Notes: generated by a model from the letters alone, not told the origin. A stretch of 18,617 nt of DNA from Sutterella parvirubra YIT 11816 (GCF_000250875.1 NZ_JH605000.1:1-18617); one strand, 5' to 3'. Counted from the first letter of the stretch, positions 6,691-15,003 are shown. Program-made: numbers and translations.

Positions 6691-6906
6691 AATCGTTATT
6701 TCCTTTAAGGGTCACCGCTTCGCAGTCACACGAAGCGGAAAGAAACCGAAGGCGCCTGTAGGCGCGCTGTGACGAGAAAGGTAACCCTTGATTTGTCGTC
6801 CGCGCAGGGGGGGTAAACCCTATATGTCGACAGCTATTGACGGTTATCAACCCTTAACAAGAAATCATATCGAAGGTTTGATGCGTCACCGGAACGCTAC
6901 AAAGCC
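6691..6906 (-). promoter_or_regulatory. Porin upstream region with leader hairpin
   Basis: This region must hold the porin promoter. TATGAT at 6864-6869 and TATAGG near 6816-6821 (with TTGATA about 20 bases upstream) are possible -10 elements; I cannot choose between them. A perfect 8-bp hairpin (CCGCTTCG / CGAAGCGG, 6715-6738, 8-nt loop) lies close to the ribosome site, and a shorter one (GCGCC / GGCGC) is near 6750-6765. Porin leaders are common small-RNA targets. Confidence 0.4.
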
Positions 6907-6941
6907 AAAAAACGGCGTGACCCGCCTAGAGCCACGCCGTT
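6907..6941 (-). terminator. Intrinsic terminator after etfA
   Basis: Perfect 9-bp stem (AACGGCGTG / CACGCCGTT, 6911-6919 with 6933-6941), 13-nt loop, running into a T-tract on the minus strand (A6 at 6907-6912 on the plus strand). It lies about 20 bases beyond the etfA stop. Confidence 0.88.
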
Positions 6942-6960
6942 CTTTGGGGTGTCGCGAAGG

Positions 6961-7890
6961 TCAGATCTTCGCCTTGATCGCCGCGATCGTTTCCGCGGCG
7001 TCGGCGACCAAGCCGTAGTCGCAGATTTCGAAGATCGGCGCTTCCGGATCCTTGTCGACCGCCACGATCACCTTGGCGTCCTTCAAGCCCGCTGTGTGCT
7101 GGATCGCACCCGAGATGCCGAAGCCCACGTAGAGTTCCGGCGCAATCATCTTGCCCGTCTGACCGATCTGCCAGTCGTTCGGGCAAAGGCCCATGTCGAC
7201 CGCCGTACGGGTCGCACCCACGGCGGCGCCTATCTGGTCGGCCAGGGATTCGAGCGCGGCGAAGCCCGCTTCGTCGATCAAGCCGCGACCGCCCGCGAGG
7301 ACCACCTTGGCGGAGACGAGTTCGGGACGGTCCGACGTCGTTTCCGAGTACTTGACGAAGGTGCTCGCTTCGTAGGCGCCGTCCACCATCACGGATTCGA
7401 CGGGGGAAGCCTCCACCTTGGTCGGGATCGGCTCAAACGCGGTCGGGCGGATCGTGCCCACCACGACCGGGTCGGTCACCTCGACGGTCGAGAGAAGCGA
7501 GCCCGCATAGATCCCGCGCACAAACGTCTTCGGGCCCTTGACGGCCAGAACGTCCGAAACGGGGGAGACGTCCAACTTCGCGGCGACGCGGGGCATCGCG
7601 GTCTTCCCGACGGCGTTCGCGATGAAGAAGATATGCGAATAGCCTTCGGCTTCCGCCACCACGAGCTTCGAGAGCACTTCGGCGGATTCCTGCGCCAACT
7701 TCGGGGCTTCGGCGAGAAGCACCGTGCGCACGCCCTCAAGACGCGCGGCGTCTTCGGCGATGCGGGCGCATTCGTTGCCAGCAACCAGAATGTCGACCGA
7801 GTCCGTCATCTGAAGAACGGCGGAGAGCGCCTGACGGGTGGAGGGCTTCAGCGTACGGTTGTCGTGTTCGGCGATCAAAAGCGCGGTCAT
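6961..7890 (-). CDS. etfA: Electron transfer flavoprotein, alpha subunit
   Basis: FAD-carrying half of the EtfAB heterodimer, which passes electrons from acyl-CoA or other dehydrogenases to the quinone pool. The 309-residue length is typical. The C-terminal FAD domain is intact: AGGRGL at 199-204, GATRTAVDMG at 225-234, QIGQTGKMIAPELYVGFGISGAIQH at 241-265 and KVIVAVDKDPEAPIF at 273-287, where the usual AINKD reads AVDKD. The N-terminal domain (1-190) is the divergent alpha/beta fold. It follows etfB with a nine-base gap, the usual operon order. No dehydrogenase or ETF-quinone oxidoreductase gene is in the window, so the partner is unknown. The sequence resembles the housekeeping (non-bifurcating) ETF class, but that is inference. 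Confidence 0.95.
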   Translation of the reverse strand: MTALLIAEHDNRTLKPSTRQALSAVLQMTDSVDILVAGNECARIAEDAARLEGVRTVLLAEAPKLAQESAEVLSKLVVAEAEGYSHIFFIANAVGKTAMPRVAAKLDVSPVSDVLAVKGPKTFVRGIYAGSLLSTVEVTDPVVVGTIRPTAFEPIPTKVEASPVESVMVDGAYEASTFVKYSETTSDRPELVSAKVVLAGGRGLIDEAGFAALESLADQIGAAVGATRTAVDMGLCPNDWQIGQTGKMIAPELYVGFGISGAIQHTAGLKDAKVIVAVDKDPEAPIFEICDYGLVADAAETIAAIKAKI

Positions 7891-7899
7891 GACGGCTCC

Positions 7900-8649
7900 T
7901 TAGTGCGCACCGAGGGCGCTCTTGATTTTCGCAACGAGTTCATCCACGGAACCCACCATTTCACCGGCGCGCGCGGTCGAGGGCTGCTCGACGCCGAGCA
8001 GCTTCAGGCGCGGGGCGGCATCGACGCCCAACGTATCGAGCGCGATCGTCTCAACGGGCTTCTTTCGGGCCTTCGCCATCGCGGGGAGCGTCACGTAGCG
8101 GGGCTCCGCCAGGCGGAGGTCCGCGGTGACGACCGCAGGGAGTTCAAGCGACAGCGTCTGCGTGCCGCCGTCCGTTTCACGGGTGACGACCGCGCGGCCG
8201 TTCTCCACCGCCACTTCGCTCGCGAAGGTCGCGACCGGGCGGTCGATGAGCGCGGAGAGCATCTGCCCCACCTGGTTCGCGTCGTCGTCGATCGCCTGCT
8301 TCCCCAAGAGGATGAGGTCGGGCGACTCCTTCTCGACGATCTTCCTGAGGATCTTCGCGACGGCCAGGGGTTCGAGCGCCGCATCCGTCTCAACGTGGAT
8401 GCCGCGGTCCGCGCCGATCGCCATCGCGACGCGCAGCGTGTCGAGCGCCTTCAGGGGGCCCGCCGTCACGGCGACGACTTCGTCGGCCTGCCCGGCTTCG
8501 CGCAGGCGCACGGCCTCTTCCACGGCGATTTCGTCAAAGGGGTTCATCGCCATCTTGGCGAGCTTGGTGTCGACGCCCGACCCGTCGGGGAGCGGACGAA
8601 CCTTCACCTTCGCGTCGACGACGCGCTTCACGGCCACAAGGATCTTCAT
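7900..8649 (-). CDS. etfB: Electron transfer flavoprotein, beta subunit
   Basis: AMP-binding partner of EtfA; together they shuttle single electrons between flavin dehydrogenases and the membrane. The start at 8649 gives 249 residues beginning MKILVAVKRVVDAKVKVR, the standard EtfB N-terminus. The frame is open upstream to 8772, but those 41 codons resemble no EtfB and are probably leader. Family landmarks include MNPFDEIAVEEAVRLRE near 35-51, LLGKQAIDDDANQVGQM near 117-133, and the signature LRLAEPRYVTLPAMAKARKKP near 176-196. The ribosome site is weak (GGA about 12 bases upstream). etfB and etfA form a two-gene operon with its own promoter and terminator. Confidence 0.95.
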   Translation of the reverse strand: MKILVAVKRVVDAKVKVRPLPDGSGVDTKLAKMAMNPFDEIAVEEAVRLREAGQADEVVAVTAGPLKALDTLRVAMAIGADRGIHVETDAALEPLAVAKILRKIVEKESPDLILLGKQAIDDDANQVGQMLSALIDRPVATFASEVAVENGRAVVTRETDGGTQTLSLELPAVVTADLRLAEPRYVTLPAMAKARKKPVETIALDTLGVDAAPRLKLLGVEQPSTARAGEMVGSVDELVAKIKSALGAH

Positions 8650-8760
8650 GGGTGTTTCGGTCCAGGGAGGTGTGTGCGGGAGGGCGGCCGCGGTCATGCG
8701 CGCTTCGGCTCCATTCATTCCGAAGCGCCGCGCGGTCGGCTTCCCCTTCAAAAAGAGAAC

Positions 8761-8791
8761 GAAGGCTCTCAAAGAATGAGGAGAGGCCTTC
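8761..8791 (-). other. Hairpin at the 5' end of the predicted etfB transcript
   Basis: Arms GAAGGCTCTC (8761-8770) and GAGAGGCCTTC (8781-8791) pair over 10 bp with one bulged base and a 10-nt loop. It begins about seven bases after the predicted start and lies about 110 bases before the etfB ATG. Confidence 0.5.
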
Positions 8792-8804
8792 GAATGTGGT
8801 GGGG

Positions 8805-8831
8805 ATTATAACGGGGTGCCCCCTACGCCAA
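8805..8831 (-). promoter_or_regulatory. Candidate promoter for etfBA with a dyad in the spacer
   Basis: On the minus strand, a perfect TATAAT (8805-8810) with TTGGCG (8826-8831) at 15 bases, shorter than the usual 17. The spacer contains the dyad GGGG-TG-CCCC (8813-8822). A short spacer together with a spacer dyad suggests a regulated promoter. Confidence 0.6.
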
Positions 8832-8916
8832 CCTTATGCCGAAACTCAATTTTGAGAGGAACATCCGACATATGGCGACGCGTCCGGAAGGCGCCGAACC
8901 CCGCCCGCAGAAAGAC

Positions 8917-8947
8917 TTCGGGGAGCGGATCCCGTCCGCTCCCCGAA
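8917..8947 (-). terminator. Perfect 13-bp hairpin downstream of the yqaA-like gene
   Basis: TTCGGGGAGCGGA (8917-8929) pairs fully with TCCGCTCCCCGAA (8935-8947) around a 5-nt loop. On the minus strand it is followed by GTCTTTCTG, a poor T-tract. It is likely the 3' boundary of the yqaA-like transcript and could also block readthrough towards etfBA. Confidence 0.65.
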
Positions 8948-8998
8948 CCTTGAAATCATGCTTGTTGGGGAGGCTTCGGCCCGATTCCTCCGAGCACG

Positions 8999-9048
8999 CC
9001 TCAGCTCACTTCAACCGACCTCAACTGACCTCAACTGACCTCAACTCA
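8999..9048. repeat. Five 10-bp tandem repeats overlapping the end of the yqaA-like gene
   Basis: Five consecutive 10-base units: CCTCAGCTCA, CTTCAACCGA, CCTCAACTGA, CCTCAACTGA, CCTCAACTCA. Two are identical and the rest differ by one to three bases. The yqaA-like stop codon (9041-9043) lies inside the last unit. Confidence 0.85.
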
Positions 9049-9475
9049 CGAAAGGCAGGAACGCCGACGAGATCGCGAGGTAGCGGGCGCCCTTCCCCAA
9101 GGCGGCCATCACGGCGCAGATGAGGGGATTGAGTCTGAGCCACCCGGCCGCGATCGGAATCGCGTCGCCGAAGAGCGGGACCCAGGTCATCAGAAGCGCG
9201 AAGTAGCCGTACTTTTTGAGCCAGGCGATCGCCTTCCCCTCTTTTTCCTTCTCGGGGATGAAGCGCCCCATGAGGTAGCCGGTCATCGCGCCGAGCGCGT
9301 TCCCCAGCGTCGCCATCCCGAGGAAGATCCAGAACTTGTCGGGGTTCCCGGTGATCGCCCCCAGGAGCACCACTTCGGAGCCGCCCGGGAGCACCGTCGC
9401 GGAGACGAAGGCGACCACGAAGACCACCCACTCCATTTGTTCGTACTGCAGGTACGGCATCAGCCAATCGATCAC
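9041..9475 (-). CDS. YqaA-family small membrane protein (VTT/DedA-related)
   Basis: Inner-membrane protein of 144 residues, close to E. coli YqaA (142). Recognisable segments: FVSATVLPGGSEVVLLGAI (matching FLSATLLPGNSEVVL of YqaA), GNALGAMTGYLMGRF, WLKKYGYFALLMTWVPLFGDAIPIAAGWLR and LGKGARYLAI, all in the YqaA order. About four hydrophobic segments, including re-entrant ones, are expected. DedA/VTT relatives act in lipid scrambling and undecaprenyl-phosphate recycling, but YqaA itself has no settled function. I chose the GTG at 9475 because AAAGAGG stands eight bases upstream; an earlier ATG at 9547 would add 24 non-hydrophobic residues that do not resemble the family, and an ATG at about 9460 is also possible. 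The C-terminal end lies in a tandem repeat. Confidence 0.85.
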   Translation of the reverse strand: MIDWLMPYLQYEQMEWVVFVVAFVSATVLPGGSEVVLLGAITGNPDKFWIFLGMATLGNALGAMTGYLMGRFIPEKEKEGKAIAWLKKYGYFALLMTWVPLFGDAIPIAAGWLRLNPLICAVMAALGKGARYLAISSAFLPFVS

Positions 9476-9587
9476 GGGGAAAACCTCTTTGGGGCTCAGT
9501 TTCGGGGACTCGTGAAGGATACCGGAGGTGGGTGAAACACCCGTCAAGAACCGGGGGCCGGACGGGTGATTCTGTGCAACGAAAGTT

Positions 9588-9607
9588 GTCGGCGGATTTC
9601 AGCCGAC
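9588..9607 (-). other. Short hairpin upstream of the yqaA-like gene
   Basis: Perfect 6-bp stem (GTCGGC / GCCGAC) with an 8-nt loop in the gap between ugpC and the yqaA-like gene. Minus-strand TTGACG near 9546-9551 is a possible -35 for the yqaA-like gene, with only a weak -10 (TATCCT) beyond it. Confidence 0.35.
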
Positions 9608-9625
9608 GTTCGCCCGAGAAGACGT

Positions 9626-9658
9626 GAGGCCCGGCGTCCTTCATGAACGCCGGGCCTC
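9626..9658 (-). terminator. Perfect 12-bp hairpin downstream of ugpC
   Basis: GAGGCCCGGCGT (9626-9637) pairs fully with ACGCCGGGCCTC (9647-9658), 9-nt loop, about 65 bases past the ugpC stop. The following minus-strand bases (ACGTCTTCTC) are only moderately T-rich. It is the likely end of the ugp operon. Confidence 0.65.
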
Positions 9659-9720
9659 GGGATTTGGCCGGGGCGGAGGGCTCAGGCGAGAGCCGCCGCC
9701 CCGTCAAAACGCATCCTCGA

Positions 9721-10791
<1,071 letters not shown>

Positions 10792-10803
10792 GTTTCTTGT
10801 TCC

Positions 10804-11652
10804 TTATTTTTCGGTGTCCACGAGTCCCTTGACGAACCAGCGCTGCATGATCGTGACGACCAGCGCGGGCGGAATCATCGCCAGCATGGCGGTCGCCATG
10901 ATGAGGTTCCATTCGTTGGCGGAGTCGCCGCCGCCGATCATGCGCTTGATGCCGATGACGATCGGGTACATGTCTTCGCTCGTCGTGACGAGGAGCGGCC
11001 ACAGGTACTGGTTCCAGCCGTAGATGAACTGAATGACGAACATCGCCGCGATGTTCGTGAGCGAAAGCGGGATCAGGATCGTGAAGAAGAAGCGCATCGG
11101 GCCCGCGCCGTCCATGCGGGCGGCTTCGGCGAGTTCGTCCGGGACCGTCATGAAGAACTGACGGAAGAGGAACGTCGCGGTCGCCGACGCGATCACGGGA
11201 AGAATGAGACCCGCCCAACTGTCGAGGAGGTTGAGCGAAGCCATCACCTCGTAGGTCGGCGTGATGCGGACTTCCACCGGGAGCATCAGCGTGATGAAGA
11301 TGAGCCAGAAGCAGAGCTTGCGGCCGGGGAAGCGGAAGTAGACGATCGCGAAGGCGGAGAGAAGCGAAATGAAGATCTTCCCCACCGAAATCCCCATCGC
11401 CATCACGAGCGAGACCCACATCATGCGGGCGACCGGCGCGCGCGACGCGGTGCCGCCGCCTTCCGTGAGGATCTGCAGATAGTTGTCGATGAAGTGCGCG
11501 CCGGGCAAGAGGCTCATCGGCGCCTGTTCGACCTGCACGGCCGTCTGGGTCGACGCGACGAAGGCGACGTAAACCGGGAAGACGACGATGATGACGCCCA
11601 GAATCAGGATGGCGTGCGTCACCGCATTGAGCCAAGGACGATTTTCAACCAT
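10804..11652 (-). CDS. ugpE: sn-glycerol-3-phosphate ABC importer, inner-membrane permease UgpE
   Basis: One of two permease subunits of the glycerol-3-phosphate importer. 282 residues (E. coli 281), opening [19 protein letters not shown], which parallels MIENRPWL of E. coli UgpE. Six hydrophobic segments are expected; the first spans about 12-33. [20 protein letters not shown] at 121-140 and [19 protein letters not shown] at 156-174 are family hallmarks. The EAA loop that docks on UgpC is [20 protein letters not shown] (176-195), and the chain ends [14 protein letters not shown], again as in UgpE. A GAGGAG ribosome site precedes the ATG. It follows ugpA with an 18-base gap. Confidence 0.96.
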   Translation of the reverse strand: MVENRPWLNAVTHAILILGVIIVVFPVYVAFVASTQTAVQVEQAPMSLLPGAHFIDNYLQILTEGGGTASRAPVARMMWVSLVMAMGISVGKIFISLLSAFAIVYFRFPGRKLCFWLIFITLMLPVEVRITPTYEVMASLNLLDSWAGLILPVIASATATFLFRQFFMTVPDELAEAARMDGAGPMRFFFTILIPLSLTNIAAMFVIQFIYGWNQYLWPLLVTTSEDMYPIVIGIKRMIGGGDSANEWNLIMATAMLAMIPPALVVTIMQRWFVKGLVDTEK

Positions 11653-11670
11653 GTTGCGTTCTCCTCAGAC

Positions 11671-12552
11671 TCAGTAGTTGACGCGCCGCTCGATGAAGCG
11701 GAACTGGAAGACGGTGAGCGCGATCACCATCACCATGAGGATGACGGACTGCGCCGCGGAGCCGCCGAAATTCATGTTGCGGAAGCCGTCGACGAAGACC
11801 TTGTAGACCAAGATGTTCGTGTCCTGCCCCGGCCCGCCCATCGTCGTCGCGTCGACGATCGCGAACGTTTCGAAGAACGCGTAGACGACGTTCATGACGA
11901 GAAGGAAGAAGGTTGTGGGCGAAAGGAGCGGGAAGACCACCGACCAGAAGCGGCGGAAGGGACCCGCGCCGTCCATGGCCGCGGCCTCGAGGAGCGACTT
12001 CGGCACGGCCTGAAGGCCCGCCAAGAAGAAGATGAAGTTGTAGCTCACCTGCTTCCAGACGGCGGCGATGACGATCAACGTCAGCGCGTGGCCCGAGTGG
12101 ACCATGTAGTTCCAGTCGAGGCCGAAGGCGCGCAACGCGTGCGAGAGCGTCCCCAACGTCGGATTGAAGATGAACATCCAAAGGACGCCCGCCACCGCGG
12201 GGGCGATCGCGTAGGGGACGATGAGGAAGGTTTTGTAGACGCCGCCCCCGCGGAGCACCCGGTCGGCGCACACGGCGAGAAGCAGGCTGATCGCAAGCCC
12301 CGAGAAGGCCACGAGCACCGCGTAGAGGATCGTGATCTTGAAGCTGGCGATGTAATTCGGATCCGCGAAGAGCTCACGGAAGTTGGCCAACCCGACGAAT
12401 TCGGTCGAAAGACCGAACGGGTCCTCCATCATGACGGACTGCATGACGGCCTGACCGGCGGGCAGGAAGAAGAAGATGAAGGTGATCAGAAGCTGCGGGA
12501 GCACCAGGGCGTAGGGCAACCACCTGCTCTGAAAGACTGCTCGTTTTTCCAC
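11671..12552 (-). CDS. ugpA: sn-glycerol-3-phosphate ABC importer, inner-membrane permease UgpA
   Basis: Second permease subunit of the importer, 293 residues as in E. coli. The N-terminus (VFQSRWLPYALVLPQLLITFIFFFLPAGQAVMQS) is typical UgpA, and FNPTLGTLSHALRAFGLDWN near 129-148 and WKQVSYNFIFFLAGLQAVP at 166-184 are conserved. The EAA loop is EAAAMDGAGPFRRFWSVVFP at 189-208, contacting UgpC. The start codon is GTG at 12552, supported by GAGG seven bases upstream. It is separated from ugpB by 80 bases containing a strong hairpin, an arrangement that would favour excess binding protein over permease. Confidence 0.96.
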   Translation of the reverse strand: MEKRAVFQSRWLPYALVLPQLLITFIFFFLPAGQAVMQSVMMEDPFGLSTEFVGLANFRELFADPNYIASFKITILYAVLVAFSGLAISLLLAVCADRVLRGGGVYKTFLIVPYAIAPAVAGVLWMFIFNPTLGTLSHALRAFGLDWNYMVHSGHALTLIVIAAVWKQVSYNFIFFLAGLQAVPKSLLEAAAMDGAGPFRRFWSVVFPLLSPTTFFLLVMNVVYAFFETFAIVDATTMGGPGQDTNILVYKVFVDGFRNMNFGGSAAQSVILMVMVIALTVFQFRFIERRVNY

Positions 12553-12571
12553 GTAGGGGCCTCACTCAATG

Positions 12572-12608
12572 GACGCGCAGGAGCTTTTGAGCGGTGCTCC
12601 TGCGCGTC
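12572..12608 (-). other. ugpB-ugpA intercistronic 13-bp hairpin
   Basis: GACGCGCAGGAGC (12572-12584) pairs perfectly with GCTCCTGCGCGTC (12596-12608), 11-nt loop, between the ugpB stop and the ugpA start. There is no T-run on the minus strand, so it likely stabilises the ugpB 3' end or partly stops RNA polymerase, giving more binding protein than permease, as known for malE-malF. Confidence 0.75.
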
Positions 12609-12632
12609 GGTTTTATAAAGCTTCGGAAACGC

Positions 12633-13943
12633 TCAGCGGGACGTCACGCGTTCGAAGCGTTCCAGCTGCTCGTTGCCGCGGCGCACGACCGCTTCGAGCG
12701 CGGTCTTGGCGTCCTGCTTGCCGGACCAGATCTTTTCGAACTCTTCGTCCACGATCGTACGGATGTTGGGCAGGTAACCGAGACGGATGCCGCGGCTCTT
12801 TTCCGTGGTTTTGAGCATCTGCTTCACGGCGACGTCCGCACCCGGGTTCTTTTCGTAGTAGCCGCTCGCCTTGGCGATTTCAAAGGCCTTCAGCGTGACC
12901 GGGAGGTAGCCCGTACGCATGTGGTTGTCGGCCTGGACCTGCGGGTCGGAGAGGTAGTTGAAGAAGTCGGCGACGCACTTGTTTTCGGCCTCGGACTTCC
13001 CGGCCATCGCCCAGAGCGAGGCGCCGCCGAGCGCGGTGTTCTGCGGGGCATTCTCGACCCCTTCGTAGTAGGGCATCGGGAGCGTCATGAATTCGAAGTC
13101 GGCGTTGCGGCGGATGTTGGCGAGGGTCGCCGACGAGCCCATGTTGATCGCGCATTCGCCGGAGTAGAAGGTGGCGTCGGCGAGGTTCCCGCGGCCCTTG
13201 TAGACGAAGGTGCCTTCTTTGGCCATGCGGGCGAGGTTTTCGATGTGCTTCTGGTGGAGCGGCGTATTGACCGCGAGGCGGGCCTTCGGGCCGCCGAAGC
13301 CGTTGTTCAAGGTCGCGTACTCGACGTTGTGCCAGGTCGAGAAGCTTTCGAGCTGCGTCCAGCCCACCCAGCTCGTCGTCATCGGGCAGGCTTCGCCGGC
13401 GGCTTTGAGGGCCTTCGCGGCGGCTTCGACCTCAGCCCAGGTCTTGGGGAGCTTCTCGGTTTCGGTGGGAAGACCCGCCTTCTTGAACTTCGTCAGGTTG
13501 ACGTACATGACCGTCGTCGACGAATTGAAGGGGAAGCTCATCATGCGGCCGTCGGGCGTCGCGTAGTAGCCGTAGACCGCGGGGATATATTCGTCCGGGT
13601 GGAATTCGTACCCGGCCTTCGCCATGATGTCGCCCACCGGAACCACGGCGCCCTTCGAGAACATCATCGTGGCGGTGCCGACTTCGAAGACCTGGAGGAT
13701 GTTGGGGGAGCGGCCCGCGCGGTGCGCGGCGATGCCGGAAGTCATCGTCTGATCGTAGCTCCCCTTGTAGGTCGGAACGATCTTGCAGGCCGTCTGGCTC
13801 TTGTTGAAGTTGTTGGCCGTGTCCTGGACCCAGTCGCCGAGGGTGTTGGCCATGGCGTGCCACCACGTGATTTCAACGGGGGCGGCCTGAGCGGCCATCG
13901 TGGCGGCGGCGAGGCCGGCCAGCGCGAAATGCTTCAACATCAT
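12633..13943 (-). CDS. ugpB: Periplasmic sn-glycerol-3-phosphate-binding protein
   Basis: Periplasmic receptor of the UgpBAEC importer. 436 residues with a signal peptide of about 21 residues (MMLKHFALAGLAAATMAAQA), cleaved before APVEITWWHAM. Segments equal to those of E. coli UgpB: KIVPTYKGSYDQTMTSGIAAHRAG (54-77), ILQVFEVGTATMMFSKGAV (82-100), SFPFNSSTTVMY (136-147), WVGWTQLESFSTWHN (192-206), SSATLANIR, NTALGGASLWAMAGK, TGYLPVT, YYEKNPGADVAVKQML and LPNIRTIVDEEFEKIWSGKQ. These include the Tyr, Glu, Ser, Trp and Arg positions that I recall contacting ligand in the E. coli structure. The ATG at 13943 has GGAG five bases upstream; the next codon is also ATG. The frame remains open to 14150 but that stretch is leader. 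First gene of the operon. Confidence 0.96.
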   Translation of the reverse strand: MMLKHFALAGLAAATMAAQAAPVEITWWHAMANTLGDWVQDTANNFNKSQTACKIVPTYKGSYDQTMTSGIAAHRAGRSPNILQVFEVGTATMMFSKGAVVPVGDIMAKAGYEFHPDEYIPAVYGYYATPDGRMMSFPFNSSTTVMYVNLTKFKKAGLPTETEKLPKTWAEVEAAAKALKAAGEACPMTTSWVGWTQLESFSTWHNVEYATLNNGFGGPKARLAVNTPLHQKHIENLARMAKEGTFVYKGRGNLADATFYSGECAINMGSSATLANIRRNADFEFMTLPMPYYEGVENAPQNTALGGASLWAMAGKSEAENKCVADFFNYLSDPQVQADNHMRTGYLPVTLKAFEIAKASGYYEKNPGADVAVKQMLKTTEKSRGIRLGYLPNIRTIVDEEFEKIWSGKQDAKTALEAVVRRGNEQLERFERVTSR

Positions 13944-14024
13944 GGAATCTCCATAGAGGACGGCCCCGCGGAAGCGGCGCGCACCGGGCCTCCCCTCCTG
14001 GGGAAATCGGTCCGACGCCGGGAG

Positions 14025-14059
14025 AAAAAATGCGCACTCCGGGGCCGGAGCCCGCGCAT
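14025..14059 (-). terminator. Predicted terminator / attenuator inside the ugpB leader
   Basis: On the minus strand, a two-part stem: ATGCGC/GCGCAT (6 bp, 14054-14059 with 14030-14035) and CTCCG/CGGAG (5 bp) separated by a small internal loop, tetraloop-sized end, followed directly by T residues (A run 14025-14030 on the plus strand). It lies about 65 to 100 bases after the predicted ugpB start and before the ugpB ATG. It could instead be the terminator of the upstream proC transcript. Confidence 0.65.
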
Positions 14060-14092
14060 CTTCGGTCGGTGAATGGGGATGGATCGGCCGCA

Positions 14093-14118
14093 TTCTGCGC
14101 GCGCCTACGCGCGCAGAA
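14093..14118 (-). other. Hairpin at the 5' end of the predicted ugpB transcript
   Basis: Perfect 11-bp stem (TTCTGCGCGCG / CGCGCGCAGAA) with a 4-nt loop, starting about eight bases after the predicted transcription start. Its right arm in the RNA could alternatively pair with the TGCGCG at the base of the terminator stem at 14054-14059. Confidence 0.65.
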
Positions 14119-14132
14119 CGCAACCGACAGGG

Positions 14133-14162
14133 ATCATAGGGAAAACGCATTAGGCGTGTCCA
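14133..14162 (-). promoter_or_regulatory. Candidate sigma-70 promoter for ugpBAEC
   Basis: On the minus strand, TGGACA (14157-14162, five of six) and TATGAT (14133-14138, five of six) with an 18-base spacer. The predicted leader is about 180 bases long. It lies within 65 bases of the proC stop. Confidence 0.7.
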
Positions 14163-14199
14163 TACGCCAAAAGTGGAAAATTTTGTTTCCGGCCTACCT

Positions 14200-15003
14200 T
14201 CAGCGGAACATGGCCTTCATTTCGAGCGTGCGCGCGATGGCCGCGCCGACGGCTTCGTCCATCATCGCGTCGATGTCGCGCGCGTTCATGACGGCCAAAG
14301 CGCGGGCGGTCGTGCCGCCCTTGCTCGTCACCTGTTCGCGCAGCTCTGAAAAGGGCTTCCCGGAGGCTTCGGCGAGAAGCGCCGCACCCTTCACCGTCCC
14401 CAAGGCGAGCGCCTTGGCGTCGGCTTCGGGCATGCCGCGGCGCACCGCGGCGGCCTGGAGCGCCTCCATGAAGCGGAAGACGTACGCGGGACCCGAACCG
14501 GGAATCGCCCCCACGAGGTCGATGTCCCCTTCCTTCGCGACGCGCACGACCCGACCGACGGCGGAGAGAACGAACTCCGCCGCTTCGGCGTGCTCGGGAG
14601 CGATGCCTTCGGGGACCCAGAGGCCCGTCACGCCCTCCCCCACCATCGCGGGGGTGTTGGGCATGGAGCGGATGAGGGGGTAGCCCGAGAGCCATTCGGC
14701 GTAGGCCGCGGACTCGATCCCAGCAGCGATCGTGAGCGCCGCGCCCTTGGGGTTCAGGAACGCCTTCACGGGTCCCAGCGCATCCTTCATGCCCTGGGGC
14801 TTCACCGCCAAGACGAAGAGGTCGCACGCGGTGATCCAGTCGCCGGGCGCCTCGTGGGTCTTCGCGCCCAAAGCGGCGAGGCGTTCGAGCTTCGCCGGAT
14901 TGTGGTCCACGACGTGAATGACGGGCGCATCGTCCAAACGCAGCAGCCCGCCGATGATGGCGCCGGCCATGTTGCCGCCGCCCAGGAATCCGATCGTTCT
15001 CAT
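14200..15003 (-). CDS. proC: Pyrroline-5-carboxylate reductase
   Basis: Last step of proline synthesis: NAD(P)H-dependent reduction of 1-pyrroline-5-carboxylate in the cytoplasm. 267 residues from the ATG at 15003, which has AGGAG about six bases upstream. The N-terminal dinucleotide-binding motif is IGFLGGGNMAGAIIGGL (4-20). VLAVKPQ at 64-70, RSMPNTPAMVGEG at 112-124 and GSGPAYVFRFMEAL at 169-182 follow the family, and the P5CR signature VTSKGGTTARALAVM is at 225-239. It sits 27 bases after yggS, a pairing conserved in many bacteria. No terminator lies between proC and the ugp promoter region, except the hairpin at 14025-14059. Confidence 0.96.
   Translation of the reverse strand: MRTIGFLGGGNMAGAIIGGLLRLDDAPVIHVVDHNPAKLERLAALGAKTHEAPGDWITACDLFVLAVKPQGMKDALGPVKAFLNPKGAALTIAAGIESAAYAEWLSGYPLIRSMPNTPAMVGEGVTGLWVPEGIAPEHAEAAEFVLSAVGRVVRVAKEGDIDLVGAIPGSGPAYVFRFMEALQAAAVRRGMPEADAKALALGTVKGAALLAEASGKPFSELREQVTSKGGTTARALAVMNARDIDAMMDEAVGAAIARTLEMKAMFR

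Noticed and set aside
8650..8772. N-terminal extension of etfB by 41 codons
   Set aside because: The known EtfB N-terminus starts at MKILVAVKRV; the extension has no similarity and overlaps the predicted leader hairpin.
6949..8811. A 620-codon open frame on the plus strand opposite etfBA
   Set aside because: Same cause: antisense to two well-conserved genes, low-complexity charged composition, no domain, no ribosome site.
13944..14150. N-terminal extension of ugpB by 69 codons
   Set aside because: It precedes a clear signal peptide and contains the leader hairpins; a GGAG site marks the true start.
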